Assembly (NCBI RefSeq): GCF_900106095.1
Contig: NZ_FNUD01000002.1
Coordinates: forward strand, 4,051,501 to 4,115,500
Source of the DNA: Pseudomonas deceptionensis
GTDB taxonomy: Bacteria > Pseudomonadota > Gammaproteobacteria > Pseudomonadales > Pseudomonadaceae
Direction: 5' to 3'
Length of the DNA: 64,000 bases
Both the position numbers and the translations under genes were made by a program. Below are positions 10,402-19,575 of this stretch, piece after piece. Below the pieces are notes generated by a model, which was given only the letters and a program-made list of their open reading frames with translations, was not told where the DNA came from and made no database searches. The stretch's first letter is position 1, and each line of letters opens with the position of its first letter.

Positions 10402-10469
10402 AAAAAAAAGCCCAAGTAGCTGATGGAAACTTGGGGCTTAAAAATGCATAAACCGTGGTAGGTGAACGC
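10402..10469 (-). ncRNA. Candidate small RNA (about 68 nt) ending in an intrinsic terminator
   Basis: On the minus strand a strong stem (AAGCCCCAAGT / ACTTGGGCTT) is followed by eight T at 10402-10440. A sigma70-like promoter sits directly upstream: TTGTTA, 18 bp, TAAGAT at 10505-10476. No open frame lies between, so the unit would be a short transcript starting near 10469. It could instead be a long leader or a terminator for the gene at 10709. I do not recognise the RNA family. Confidence 0.4.
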
Positions 10470-10475
10470 AGGGCG

Positions 10476-10505
10476 ATCTTACCCTATCGTAACAATCGGT
10501 AACAA
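10476..10505 (-). promoter_or_regulatory. Sigma70-like promoter of the candidate sRNA
   Basis: Minus strand: TTGTTA (10505-10500), an 18-bp spacer and TAAGAT (10481-10476). Confidence 0.4.
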
Positions 10506-10595
10506 GTGATTCTGCACAATTTATTTCAAATCAATACTGACCTAAGTCATTAAATCGCCACGTTTTTTATTATTTTTTTGGATCCAACGTGATTA

Positions 10596-10616
10596 TAAAA
10601 AGCCATTACGGGGCTT
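10596..10616 (-). terminator. Weak terminator-like stem after the SRPBCC gene
   Basis: Minus strand: AAGCC, a 7-nt loop, GGCTT and T-run, about 95 bp past the stop at 10709. Short stem, so modest confidence. Confidence 0.4.
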
Positions 10617-10708
10617 GATTTGAGTATTTATTACCCACCTTGAAACCCGTCTGCGCTCACCGCGCCGGTGCCTGAATTGCGTTGCAAATCAAGCACTCTG
10701 GCCGCTCT

Positions 10709-11119
10709 TCAGCCTGCGTAGTTAGCTCGCAGCGCCATCAAGCCGCCCTGATAGATCCCGGCAAACAGTTCTTGTGCCTCTTCATCGCTGACACTCAGAG
10801 GCGTGAAACGCCCCGACCAGGTCACCCGCGAGGCGTCGCCGTGGGCTTCGACGCGCAAGGTCGCCAGATAATCGGTCACCGGGAACGGCGCCTTGGTGAT
10901 GGAGTAACTGTAGGTTTTGCTCGCGTTGTCGAACTTTTCAAGCCGCTCGACGATCACCGTGCCATCTTCGGTACGCAACGTGCGCAAGCGCCCGCCTTCG
11001 CCGGGTTCGCTTTTAACAACAAACGGCAGCCAGTCCGGCAGTGAGTTGAAACCGCCGATCAATTGCCACACCTGATCGGCCGAAGCGGGAATATCGATAA
11101 ACGCGGATGCAGTTGCCAT
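10709..11119 (-). CDS. SRPBCC (polyketide cyclase/START-like) family protein
   Basis: 136 residues from the ATG at 11119 (MATASAFIDIPASADQVW). The opening strand plus DQVWQLIGGFNSLPDWLP, the central strands and TPLSVSDEEAQELFAGIYQGGLMAL as the long C-terminal helix match the Bet v1-like SRPBCC fold. Such small cytosolic proteins bind hydrophobic ligands; no specific substrate can be named. An upstream extension to 11296 in the same frame lacks family similarity and is rejected. The 196 bp between this gene and the NIPSNAP gene hold nothing I recognise. Confidence 0.8.
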   Translation of the reverse strand: MATASAFIDIPASADQVWQLIGGFNSLPDWLPFVVKSEPGEGGRLRTLRTEDGTVIVERLEKFDNASKTYSYSITKAPFPVTDYLATLRVEAHGDASRVTWSGRFTPLSVSDEEAQELFAGIYQGGLMALRANYAG

Positions 11120-11315
11120 GTGAAATGTACCTGTTTGAAGAGATGGGGTTTGACCGCCCTGCTTTCGACGGTCCGGATGTACGGTGTGAAGGGCGACAAC
11201 ATGCTGCGCGAAAGGCGCCCGATTGTCTGCTGCGAACACAACCTCGACAGCGACTGCAGATCCCTGGGCCGCCGGAGGGCAACCCGGCGTCCACACAACA
11301 TTGCGCCGCGCCCGG

Positions 11316-11621
11316 TTACTCGAACAGTGGCCTGAAGAAGCTTCGCTCGTAGCTCAGAATGCAGCGGTTGTCTTCTGCCAGCTTGAAGGCGGCAATGCAC
11401 TCGGCATCGGTTCTGGAGCGCTCCCGGTAGTCTTCATAGACCGCGAGGCTGGGGAAGGTAAACATTGCGAGGGCGATGTTGTTGGCGCCTTCTGAAGGCA
11501 GGAAGTAGCCGTGGTGCTGGCCGCCGAACTTCGCTACCAGCGGTATCCACACTTTCGCATAAGCTTCGAATTCGGCCAGTTGATACGGGTCAATCACATA
11601 ACGCAGGTAGCACGTGATCAT
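11316..11621 (-). CDS. NIPSNAP-family protein
   Basis: 101 residues with the ferredoxin-like NIPSNAP pattern: ITCYLRYVIDPYQLAEFEAYAKVWIPLVAKFGGQHHGYF at the start and a C-terminal strand SYERSFFRPLF. Function in bacteria is unclear. It lies 65 bp downstream of the isoaspartyl peptidase gene on the same strand and may be the tail of the ABC transporter operon. Confidence 0.8.
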   Translation of the reverse strand: MITCYLRYVIDPYQLAEFEAYAKVWIPLVAKFGGQHHGYFLPSEGANNIALAMFTFPSLAVYEDYRERSRTDAECIAAFKLAEDNRCILSYERSFFRPLFE

Positions 11622-11686
11622 CGGTTCATTCCATGAGGCGAAAAGAGACCGAGACTAGTCTCCAGCCGCCTCACGGGTCAACACGC

Positions 11687-12646
11687 TCACACCGCGTGCA
11701 GGCGATCATCCTCGGCGTAGATCGCAGTGTGCAGGCCGCCCTCGGCATCCCGCCAGGCGCGGTACATGCCCGGGGTGTTGAAGCTCAGTACCGTCTCGCC
11801 GGACGGTGTCACGGCGACCACGCCGCCGTTTCCGCCCAGGTCCTTGAGTTCGCCCTGCACCACCTGTTCGCAGGCGTCTGCCAGGCTCGATCCCACCAGC
11901 CGGATACGCGATGCAATATTATGTGCCACCACGGTACGCATGAAGAATTCGCCGTGACCGGTCGCTGAAATCGCGGCACTGCGGTCATCGGCCCAGGTGC
12001 CGAGACCGATCAGCGGCGAGTCGCCCACGCGGCCATAGCGTTTGTTGGTAATGCCGCCCGTGGAGGTGGCCGCCGCGACATGCCCCTGCCGATCCAGCGC
12101 CACGGCGCCCACGGTGCCGAATTTTTTCTCCACGCCACCCGGCTCCAGCAAGACCGTCTCCGGTTGTTGTTGCTGCGCAGCCCACTGGCGACGACGCAAG
12201 GGGGTGTCGTACCAGTCGTTGCTGACGTGCTCAAGGTCGGGTTGCTCGGACAGGAACAGATCCGCGCCCTCACCTGCCAGCAGCACATGCTCGCTGTGTT
12301 CCAGTACTGCCCGCGCACCGCAAATCGGGTTACGCACGTGGTGTACGCCAGCCACCGCCCCGGCTTCGAGGTTGGCGCCGTTCATGATCGCCGCGTCCAG
12401 TTCGTGGTCTCCCTTGTGGGTAAACACCGCACCTTTACCTGCGTTGAACCATGGGCACTCTTCGAGTTCGACCACGCTTGCCTGCACGGCGTCCAGGCTG
12501 CTGCCGCCCTGTTCCAGTACATCAACACCGGCCTTGAGCGCCTGCAACAGTGCTGCGTGGATCGCCTGTTCGTCATCTGGCGTCAGCACGCCGGGCATCA
12601 GTACACCGGCACCGCCATGCAAGGCCATCGCTATGGATTGAGTCAT
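11687..12646 (-). CDS. Isoaspartyl peptidase / L-asparaginase (Ntn-hydrolase family 2)
   Basis: 319 residues. The family begins with MALHGGAGV (about 7-15). It matures by self-cleavage before a nucleophilic threonine, seen here in [23 protein letters not shown] with Thr about 178. The [16 protein letters not shown] segment (about 206) and the later HGEFF motif complete the substrate pocket. The enzyme hydrolyses beta-aspartyl dipeptides and, weakly, asparagine. Its start overlaps the ABC ATPase stop by 4 bp (ATGA), so it is translationally coupled to an amino-acid importer. The pair may bring in and hydrolyse aspartyl or asparaginyl compounds (inference). Confidence 0.92.
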   Translation of the reverse strand: MTQSIAMALHGGAGVLMPGVLTPDDEQAIHAALLQALKAGVDVLEQGGSSLDAVQASVVELEECPWFNAGKGAVFTHKGDHELDAAIMNGANLEAGAVAGVHHVRNPICGARAVLEHSEHVLLAGEGADLFLSEQPDLEHVSNDWYDTPLRRRQWAAQQQQPETVLLEPGGVEKKFGTVGAVALDRQGHVAAATSTGGITNKRYGRVGDSPLIGLGTWADDRSAAISATGHGEFFMRTVVAHNIASRIRLVGSSLADACEQVVQGELKDLGGNGGVVAVTPSGETVLSFNTPGMYRAWRDAEGGLHTAIYAEDDRLHAV

Positions 12647-13419
12647 TGCGCATGCACTCCGTGATTAATTATCTGGCTCAAAAAGCGTTGGGTACGAGGT
12701 GATTCCGGGGCCGAGAAAAACCGCTCGGGCCGCGCTTCCTCGACGATTTCGCCCTGGTCCATAAACACAATACGGTCAGCAACCTTGCGAGCAAAACCCA
12801 TTTCATGGGTCACACAGATCATGGTCATGCCTTCCTGCGCCAGGCTGGTCATCACGTCCAGCACCTCGGCAATCATTTCCGGGTCCAGTGCCGAGGTCGG
12901 TTCGTCGAACAGCATGACCTTTGGCTGCATGCACAGAGCCCGGGCAATCGCGATACGCTGCTGCTGACCACCGGACAACTGCGAAGGAAACTTGTTGGCG
13001 TGGTCGCGCATCTTGACCTTGTCCAGCAAGGCCAGCGCGCGCTCGATGGCTTCAGCCTCGGGTACGCCCAGATTGGACGTCTGCGGCAACGTGCAGTTTT
13101 TCAGTACCGTGAGGTGCGGGAACAGGTTGAAGTGCTGGAAGCACATGCCCACCTGCCGGCGAATACGCTCCAGGCCCTTGACGCTGCCATTGAGCTCCTC
13201 GCCCAGCACTTCGACCAGGCCCTGCTGGTGTTGCTCAAGCTGATTAATGCAGCGGATCAAGGTCGATTTACCCGAGCCGGACGGCCCGCAGATCACCACT
13301 TTTTCTCCGGCTTGCACATTCAGCGAGATGTTTTTCAACACGTGGGCATTGCCGAACCACTTGTTCAATTGTTCGATACGCACCATCGCGGCGGCATCTG
13401 CCTTGGGTTTCAGGATCAT
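12643..13419 (-). CDS. Amino-acid ABC transporter ATPase (AapP/GlnQ type)
   Basis: 258 residues. Walker [10 protein letters not shown] (about 45), Q-loop in [12 protein letters not shown], signature [15 protein letters not shown] (about 148) and Walker [15 protein letters not shown] (about 168) are all intact. [23 protein letters not shown] is the typical opening of polar-amino-acid ATPases. Overlaps the upstream permease stop by 4 bp and the downstream peptidase start by 4 bp, showing a tight operon. Confidence 0.94.
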   Translation of the reverse strand: MILKPKADAAAMVRIEQLNKWFGNAHVLKNISLNVQAGEKVVICGPSGSGKSTLIRCINQLEQHQQGLVEVLGEELNGSVKGLERIRRQVGMCFQHFNLFPHLTVLKNCTLPQTSNLGVPEAEAIERALALLDKVKMRDHANKFPSQLSGGQQQRIAIARALCMQPKVMLFDEPTSALDPEMIAEVLDVMTSLAQEGMTMICVTHEMGFARKVADRIVFMDQGEIVEEARPERFFSAPESPRTQRFLSQIINHGVHAQ

Positions 13420-14513
13420 GAGCGGCTTTGCTCCATACGAAGTTCAAGATGTCGGGCATAGCGCGACAGTGCAAAACAGATGACAAAGAAATAGATCGCC
13501 AGGAAGACGTAAATTTCGTGGCCGTACTCAACCCACTCTGGCGCTACGGCAGTGCTCATGGCGATACCGACGATGTCCAGCACGCCGACAATCATCACCA
13601 GGGTGGTTTCCTTGAACAGGCCGATAAATTGCGTGAGCAAGGGCGCAATGGATTGCTTGAGCACTTGCGGCAGGATGATCTGGCCCATGGTTTTCCAGTA
13701 GCCAAAACCCAATGCCATGGCGGCTTCGTATTGGCCCTTGGGCAGGTTCTGCAAACCGCCGCGCAGGGTCTCGGCCATATAGGCGGCCGTGAACAGGATC
13801 AGCACCAGTTGCACCCGCAGCAGGATGTCGAACACCGAGCCCGGCGGCAGGAACAGCTGGATCATCAACGACGCCATAAACAGCAGCGAGATCACCGGCA
13901 CCGAGCGCACCAGCTCGATATAGAGCACGCACAGCATGCGGATAACCGGCAACTTTGAACGTCGACCCAGGGCCAGCAAAATCCCCAGCGGCAAGGCGAA
14001 TATCATCCCCGCAGTGCCCAGAAACACTGTCACCAGCATCCCCGCGAACTTGGTCGAAGACACTTCAGGCAACCCGGCGCCGCCCTTGAGCAACCACCAC
14101 ATCACGATCGGCAGCAAGGCCAGATAGGCCAGCAGCACGCGGCGGTCCAGACGCTTGAAAAACAGCAGCGCAAACGCCGTACCCGCCAGCACCATCGACA
14201 GGGTTACCCGCCACTGCTCGGCTTGCGGGTAGAAGCCATACACAAACAGGTTCCAGCGTTGGGTAATTGGCAGCCAGCAGGCGCCGTTGGGGTTGCAGTC
14301 CTTGGCGCTGTCGCCCACGAACGTCGCGTCGAACACCAGCCAGTTGAGTACCGCAGGAACGCACCAGCACAACAGTGCAATGACGCTGAGCGTCAGCAGG
14401 CTGTGGCCCACACTGGGAAACAGCTGGCTACGGCTCCAGGCCACGGCCCGCTGTACCCAGGGCAATTTTGGAGGTGCCAGCGCGATAGCCAGTGATTGAT
14501 TCATGGCGGTCAT
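13416..14513 (-). CDS. Amino-acid ABC transporter permease (AapM type)
   Basis: 365 residues from the ATG at 14513, only 2 bp after the stop of the first permease. It has an extended N-terminal membrane and periplasmic region, then the conserved permease core, with the EAA-type loop in [40 protein letters not shown]. Long permeases of this kind belong to the Aap general amino-acid family. It pairs with the permease at 14516 to form the membrane channel. Confidence 0.9.
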   Translation of the reverse strand: MTAMNQSLAIALAPPKLPWVQRAVAWSRSQLFPSVGHSLLTLSVIALLCWCVPAVLNWLVFDATFVGDSAKDCNPNGACWLPITQRWNLFVYGFYPQAEQWRVTLSMVLAGTAFALLFFKRLDRRVLLAYLALLPIVMWWLLKGGAGLPEVSSTKFAGMLVTVFLGTAGMIFALPLGILLALGRRSKLPVIRMLCVLYIELVRSVPVISLLFMASLMIQLFLPPGSVFDILLRVQLVLILFTAAYMAETLRGGLQNLPKGQYEAAMALGFGYWKTMGQIILPQVLKQSIAPLLTQFIGLFKETTLVMIVGVLDIVGIAMSTAVAPEWVEYGHEIYVFLAIYFFVICFALSRYARHLELRMEQSRS

Positions 14514-14515
14514 GT

Positions 14516-15670
14516 TCAGTGCCCCCTCTGGCCGATACGGTGGTTGTAGAAGTTCATCCCCAGGGAGATCACCAGGCTGATCGCACAGTAAGTGCCCATG
14601 ACCAGTGCGATGCACTCAATGGCCTGACCCGTCTGGTTAAGGGTGGTACCGCCGGTAGACGACACCAGCTCCATAAAGCCGATGACCACACCCAGCGAGG
14701 AGTTCTTGACGATGTTCAGGTACGTGTTGGTGATCTGCGGAATCATCGGGTAGATCGCTTGCGGCACGATCAGTTGGCGCATGGTTGACCCGGATTTAAA
14801 GCCGAGCGCTTTGGCCGCTTCATACTGACCACGATGCACCGACTCGATGGCACCCCGCACGATTTCTGCGATGTAGCTGGCGCTGTAAAACGACAGGGCC
14901 AGGACCAGTGCAAGCATTTCCGGGACCAGGGTAATCCCGCCCTTGAACCCGAAACCGTGGGGCACCGGCACCTCCCATTGCACATGGGCACCGCTCAAGG
15001 CGTACACCAGCAATGGCAGCAACACGGCCCCGGCCAGAAGCGCGGGCCAGCGTCTGGAGGCAAAGCCGCGCCACGGCGTACGGGCTTCCTTGTAGCGACA
15101 AATCAGATAGCCCAGCAACGTGCCCAACACCATCAGGGCCAGGCCCCAGCCAACCTGACCGCCTTGCGCAAGCCAGGGCAGGTTCAGACCGTTGTTGTTC
15201 AAAAACACGACGCCAAACAACGAGGCCGAGTGCTTGACCCCGGGCAACGCCAGTACCAGGCCGTACCACCAGACCAGATGCACCACCAGCGGCACGTTGC
15301 GCAGAAACTCGATGCAGGTCCCGCTCAGGCGCTTGATCAGCCAGTTCTCCGAGACGCGGGCCATGCCCAGCGCGCCACCCAGCAGAGTCGCCAGCACAAT
15401 GCTCAGCACCGACACCAGCAAGGTGTTGAGCAAACCCACCAGATACGCCCGGGCATAGGTCGCGTCCGGGGTGTAATCAATCAGCGAGAAACTGATGTCG
15501 TAGCCAGCACGCTGAGAGAGAAATCCGAATCCAGAGGCGATATTCAGATGCTTCAGGTTCAGCGCGGCGTTACTGGAAAGCAGGTAGAAGACTGCCGCAA
15601 CCAGGGCCAGTACCAGCCCTTGCTGCAAGACACTCGAAAGACGCAGGTTGTGCGAACGATGGGTCGACAT
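14516..15670 (-). CDS. Amino-acid ABC transporter permease (AapQ type)
   Basis: 384 residues from the ATG at 15670, which has AGGGGA upstream; an upstream in-frame start at 15703 is less likely. The C-terminal core holds YIAEIVRGAIESVHRGQYEAAKALGFKSGSTMRQLIVPQAIYPMIP, the HisMQ/GlnP-type EAA loop. The middle carries a large loop between helices, typical of AapQ. The gene begins 13 bp after the binding-protein stop. Confidence 0.9.
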   Translation of the reverse strand: MSTHRSHNLRLSSVLQQGLVLALVAAVFYLLSSNAALNLKHLNIASGFGFLSQRAGYDISFSLIDYTPDATYARAYLVGLLNTLLVSVLSIVLATLLGGALGMARVSENWLIKRLSGTCIEFLRNVPLVVHLVWWYGLVLALPGVKHSASLFGVVFLNNNGLNLPWLAQGGQVGWGLALMVLGTLLGYLICRYKEARTPWRGFASRRWPALLAGAVLLPLLVYALSGAHVQWEVPVPHGFGFKGGITLVPEMLALVLALSFYSASYIAEIVRGAIESVHRGQYEAAKALGFKSGSTMRQLIVPQAIYPMIPQITNTYLNIVKNSSLGVVIGFMELVSSTGGTTLNQTGQAIECIALVMGTYCAISLVISLGMNFYNHRIGQRGH

Positions 15671-15683
15671 GACAGTAATCCCC

Positions 15684-16721
15684 TTAACGAATCGGCGGTG
15701 CATACATCAAGCCACTGTCTTTCCAGCTGCGGTTCAGCCCGCGCGGGATATTCAGTGCCGTCTGCTGGCCGAGGTTACGGTCGTAGATTTGCGCGTAGTT
15801 GCCGACTTGTTTGAGGGCGCGATACGCCCAGTCACTGTCCAGGCCGAAGGACGGACCGATCTTGCCTTCAGTGCCCAGCAAGCGGGCGATATCGGTCGAC
15901 GCGGTTTTATCGCCGCGCAGTTGGTCGACGTTCTCTGAAGTCACACCCAGCTCTTCGCCCGTCATCAGCGCGTAGGCGGTCCAGGTCACGATATTGCGCC
16001 AGGTGGTGTCGCCCTGAGCGACGAAAGCACCCAGTGGCTCCTTGGAGATCACTTCCGGCAACAGCACGTAGTCCTGGGGGTTGTTCATCAGCGCCAGCCG
16101 GGCCGCCAGGCCCGAGGAATCGTTGGAGATTGCATTGCAACGCCCGCGCTGGAAGGCGGCGTAGAGTTCGGGGCTCTTTTCGATGACCACGGTTTTGTAA
16201 GTCAGGCCGCGCCGACCGAAATAGTCTTCAAGGTTCTGCTCGGAGGTGGTGCCCGGCGACAGGCAAAAGGTTGCACCGTCCAGATCCGTCAGCTTTTTGA
16301 TGCCATCCGCTGCGTGGGTCATAAAGCCCTGGCCGTCGTAGAACCAGACCGTGGTGAAGTCCACACCCAGGTTGGCCACCCGTTCGGCGGTCCAGGATGC
16401 GGCCCGCGAAAGAATGTCGATCTCCCCGGAAGCCAGGGCGGTAAAGCGATTTTTGGCGGTGGTGGTCAGGTACTCGACCTTGTCCGCATCGCCCAACACC
16501 GCGGCCGCAACGGCACGGCACAAATCCACGTCCATGCCGGTCCAGCGGCCTTTATCGTCGATCAGGGAAAACCCCGGTTTGTCACCGGCCACGCCGCAGC
16601 GCACGCTGCCATGTGCCTTGACCTTTTCCAGCACACCTGCCTGGGCGACTTGAGCACTGGTCACCAGCAGCGCCAGCAGTGGCGCCCCAAGTAAAAGCTT
16701 CGCCCTATCCAATTTGTGCAT
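15684..16721 (-). CDS. Amino-acid ABC transporter periplasmic binding protein (AapJ type)
   Basis: 345 residues. A signal peptide (about 1-28, cleavage after AQA) is followed by GVLEKVKAHGSVRCGVAGDKPGFSLIDDKGRWTGMDVDLCRAVAAAV, the hallmark opening of the AapJ/BztA family. AKNRFTALASGEIDILSRAASWT and the DYVLLPEVISKEPLGAFVAQGD segment follow family order. It is first in the leftward operon of binding protein, two permeases, ATPase and isoaspartyl peptidase. AAGGGG precedes the ATG at 16721. Substrate is probably an acidic or amide amino acid given the peptidase, but this is inference. Confidence 0.92.
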   Translation of the reverse strand: MHKLDRAKLLLGAPLLALLVTSAQVAQAGVLEKVKAHGSVRCGVAGDKPGFSLIDDKGRWTGMDVDLCRAVAAAVLGDADKVEYLTTTAKNRFTALASGEIDILSRAASWTAERVANLGVDFTTVWFYDGQGFMTHAADGIKKLTDLDGATFCLSPGTTSEQNLEDYFGRRGLTYKTVVIEKSPELYAAFQRGRCNAISNDSSGLAARLALMNNPQDYVLLPEVISKEPLGAFVAQGDTTWRNIVTWTAYALMTGEELGVTSENVDQLRGDKTASTDIARLLGTEGKIGPSFGLDSDWAYRALKQVGNYAQIYDRNLGQQTALNIPRGLNRSWKDSGLMYAPPIR

Positions 16722-16875
16722 ATCATTGCCCCTTCAAAATTCTTCTTGTTATGCCTGTCAACCACAGTTCAACGGCAGGTGGCGGTTCAGTCGCACAATA
16801 AAGACAGAGGCATGGGCCGGATAGCGACTATTGATCCACTAATCTGGACGGGCTATCGAATATTGGAATAACTCT

Positions 16876-17745
16876 ATGAACATCGACTGGTATGAAGACT
16901 TTCTCGCCCTGGCCGATACCGGCAAGTTCACGGCAGCGGCCAGCATGCGCGGCTCTTCGCAATCGGCGCTGAGCCGGCGAATCCAATTGCTGGAAGCGCA
17001 TCTGGGGGCAACCCTGATCGACCGCGAACGCAACCCTGTGCGACTGACGGCCGCCGGTGAAGCCTTGCTGCCCAATGCCGTGGAACTGGTGCGCATGGCC
17101 CGCGACTGCGAACAGAGCGTAAAAGTGCTGAATCGGCCGCTGACCTTTGCCTCATTGCACACGCTGGCGTGCAACTTCTTCCCGGACTGGATCAGCCAGT
17201 TGAACAGCCCGCAAACGCCCCTGTTCACCCGTATCGATACCGGCTATCGCAGCACCGATGACTACTACATGGCGCTGATGTCCGGGCGCTGCGACTTCAT
17301 CCTGTTCTACCGTGATACCAAGACCGCGCCCTACTCCCGGCAAAGTGAGTTCGAGGTCAAGTCCCTGGGCCATGACGAGCTGTACTGGGTCGCCACCCCG
17401 GCACTGGCGATGCATTGCGCGCAGACCGATGAACCGATCCCGCTGCTCAGTTATTCGCGCAGTGCGCAACTGCACGAATTGTCCCGCACCCAGATCAACC
17501 GCCACCCCCAGCCTCATCGCCTGCTTCAGGTGTTTGAGGCCACCGTGTCCGAAGCCCTCAAACCGATGGTCGCCAGCGGCCAGGGCGTGGCGTGCATGCC
17601 CCACAGCATGGTTGCGCCGCTGATCGAGCGCGGGGAACTGGTGCGCTTGTATCCGGACATGGAATCCGACCATCTGGAAGTGATTCTGGTGCGCTGGCGG
17701 GACAACCGTAACCCGCAGGCCGATGCGCTCTGGCAGCGGTTATAG
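16876..17745 (+). CDS. LysR-family transcriptional regulator
   Basis: 289 residues. N-terminal winged HTH (about 1-60): YEDFLALADTGKFTAAASMRGSSQSALSRRIQLLEAHLGATLIDR. The C-terminal effector domain spans about 90-285. The gene is divergent from the amino-acid transporter operon across a 154-bp gap, the usual arrangement for a LysR regulator controlling its neighbour. I could not define its operator with confidence. Confidence 0.9.
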   Translation: MNIDWYEDFLALADTGKFTAAASMRGSSQSALSRRIQLLEAHLGATLIDRERNPVRLTAAGEALLPNAVELVRMARDCEQSVKVLNRPLTFASLHTLACNFFPDWISQLNSPQTPLFTRIDTGYRSTDDYYMALMSGRCDFILFYRDTKTAPYSRQSEFEVKSLGHDELYWVATPALAMHCAQTDEPIPLLSYSRSAQLHELSRTQINRHPQPHRLLQVFEATVSEALKPMVASGQGVACMPHSMVAPLIERGELVRLYPDMESDHLEVILVRWRDNRNPQADALWQRL

Positions 17746-17815
17746 ACAAAGGGCATGTAAAAATCCCGGGGGCCGCTGCGCAGCGGCTACAGCATTTTCC
17801 AAAGACTCACGCCCT

Positions 17816-17987
17816 CCTCCTGTAGCCGCTGACGAGGAGTACGAGGCTGCGTTCGAGCGCGCAGCGGTCGCAAAACCGGTACACGCGGTATGCCTGATTA
17901 ACCGAGGAAGCTGACTTTGCGACTGCTACGTCGCAGTGGCGCACCAAGCCGAACGCAGCCTCGCACGGCTCGTCAGCGACTACAGAT
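17816..17987. repeat. Single copy of the TGTAGCCGCTGACGAG repeat (REP-type)
   Basis: Same family and same orientation as the arrays at 30507-31323 and 52417-53290, in the form that includes TCGCAGTGGCGCACCAA. Ends in GGCTCGTCAGCGACTACAG, complementary to its start. No gene is supported here. Confidence 0.85.
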
Positions 17988-18208
17988 CGTGAATGCACCC
18001 CACCAATCAGGCCGGCCGGTCGGCCGCCTCGGCGTGCAGCGCTTTTGATCTGCCCGCCCCTTCGGGAGGCCGAGAGGAGGTTCTGCTTAGTGGGTCGACC
18101 GGCATCGATGCCGGGAGAGCCGTGTTGGGCCATGGATGGCCCGTCACGGCGGGCCCACGGAGCGTACCTGCGCGAGGGACACCTGAGCGCAGCGAAGGCC
18201 GTACGCTG

Positions 18209-18448
18209 GGGCGAGGACTTTTTGGTTCCTTTTTGGTCCTTCAAAAAGGGACTCGCTGTAAGAGCGAAACCATAATTTCAGTTAACTGCGGATGCCGGAT
18301 ATGTACCCCGTGTGCCAGTTGTTTTGCGATGCGCCCGCACCTACGCCGAGTACATATCCATTCGATGTGTCACGACTTTCTACGGGTTCCGCCCTTACGG
18401 CGGGTCACTTTTTCCAGACGCCGAAAAAGTAACCAAAAAGGCTTGCCC
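18209..18448. repeat. Inverted pair of about 66-bp intergenic repeats
   Basis: The left arm (18209-18274, containing CTTTTTGGTTCCTTTTTGG and ACTCGCTGTAAGAGCGAAAC) and the right arm (18383-18448) are diverged reverse complements with about 108 bp between them. This CTTTTTGGTTACTTTTT sequence is a widely dispersed Pseudomonas intergenic repeat. Flanking sequence from 18000 to 18500 is gene-free. Just beyond, at 18541-18562, is a short CAAAAG microsatellite with 3 perfect units. Confidence 0.75.
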
Positions 18449-18625
18449 TACCATACGGCCGCCTCGCCCAGGCTCGGTGGTTCCCTCACTTCGGCACTGT
18501 CATGGGCATTCGCGTCGTCTGGACATACGTGTGGTTCCAGCAAAAGCAAAAGCAAAAGCAAAATCCATCGCAGACGCCACAGAACCTTGCGCAAAACGTT
18601 TTAGCGCCAACATACAAGCCCCTGA

Positions 18626-18740
18626 CGAGTAGAACGAGGCTGCGTCCGGGCGCGCAGCGCTCGCAAACCCTGCACACCCGGTCTGTCTGATAATCCGAGG
18701 GCTGCCCATCGCAGCCTCGCTGCGCTCCTCAGCGGCTACA
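18626..18740. repeat. Diverged REP-type repeat copy overlapping the end of mhpR
   Basis: CTGACGAGTAGAACGAGGCTGCG at the left and TCAGCGGCTACAG at the right match the ends of the 182-bp family. The CTA within its right end is the complement of the mhpR stop codon. Confidence 0.75.
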
Positions 18741-19524
18741 GTTTGTCTGCGCCCAACCCTGCCTGAATTTTTTCCACCACCTCCTGCATCGCAGGCAGAA
18801 AACGGCGGGCAGCTTCTTCCACCGGCATGGCCTTGGCGATATAGACCAGGTTCAGGCAACCCATGACCCGCTCCTCGTGCATCACCGGGATCGCAATCGC
18901 CGCGATCTTGCGCTCCTCGCCCCAGTGCGCGTTGTTTTCGCCATACCCCTTGCTGCGGGTGTGCTCCACCAGTCGCTCGACGAATCGTCGATCCGCCGCC
19001 AGCGGCGATTGCGAGTCGTCCCGACTGATCATCAACTCGATCAATTCTTCTCGCTCGGCAGGCGGGCAAAACGCGAAGTATGCCCGCCCGGTTGCGGTCA
19101 TCAGCAAGGGCAAACGGCGCCCCACCATCGAACGGTGAAACGACAGGCGACTGAAACGGTGAGTGGTTTCGCGAATCACCATGGCGTCGCCATCCAGGGT
19201 GCACAGGTCGGTGGGCCACGCCACTTGCTGGAGCAACTGGCCGAGCAAGGGCGCAGCAATCGAAGAAATCCACTGCTCATCGCGAAAGCCTTCGCTCAGC
19301 TCACGCACCTTCAGGGTCAACCGGTAACTGTCATCGGATTCACTGCGGCGCACGTAGCCTTCGGCCTGCAATGTCTCCAGCAAACGACGCACGGTCGTGC
19401 GGTGCAGGCCACTCTGCTCAGCCAGTTGAGCCGTACTGGCGCCCCCGTCAAAACGGTTGAGACCGTTGATCAGTAACAGCCCGCGCATCAGGCCCCGCAC
19501 GGCCTTGTATTCGGTTTCGCTCAT
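18736..19524 (-). CDS. mhpR: IclR-family activator of the mhp operon
   Basis: 262 residues. The N-terminal HTH (about 10-75) includes GLLLINGLNRFDGGASTAQLAEQSGLHRTTVRRLLETLQAEGYV. The C-terminal IclR effector domain (about 90-255) contains LMTATGRAYFAF and NAHWGEERKIAAIAIPV. It is divergent from mhpA with an MhpR-like palindrome between them. In enterics MhpR activates the operon when 3-hydroxyphenylpropionate is bound. The stop codon lies inside the end of a REP-type repeat, so the extreme C-terminus (GADKL) may be set by repeat insertion. Confidence 0.92.
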   Translation of the reverse strand: MSETEYKAVRGLMRGLLLINGLNRFDGGASTAQLAEQSGLHRTTVRRLLETLQAEGYVRRSESDDSYRLTLKVRELSEGFRDEQWISSIAAPLLGQLLQQVAWPTDLCTLDGDAMVIRETTHRFSRLSFHRSMVGRRLPLLMTATGRAYFAFCPPAEREELIELMISRDDSQSPLAADRRFVERLVEHTRSKGYGENNAHWGEERKIAAIAIPVMHEERVMGCLNLVYIAKAMPVEEAARRFLPAMQEVVEKIQAGLGADKL

Positions 19525-19558
19525 GTGTTTCCCATTATTTTTATCGGTAAATCAACGA

Positions 19559-19575
19559 TGTGCACTGAGTGCACC
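19559..19575. promoter_or_regulatory. MhpR operator (TGTGCACTGAGTGCACC)
   Basis: Near-perfect palindrome with two GTGCAC arms, 90 bp before mhpA and 35 bp before mhpR. Both arms match the E. coli MhpR operator GGTGCACCTGGTGCACA as I recall it; only central bases differ. Binding is inferred. Confidence 0.7.

Noticed and set aside
11120..11296. N-terminal extension of the SRPBCC protein
   Set aside because: The added 59 residues have no family similarity, and the fold begins exactly at the ATG at 11119.
17993..18632. Plus-strand frames of 60-200 codons
   Set aside because: They lie across dispersed intergenic repeats with no ribosome site or protein motif.
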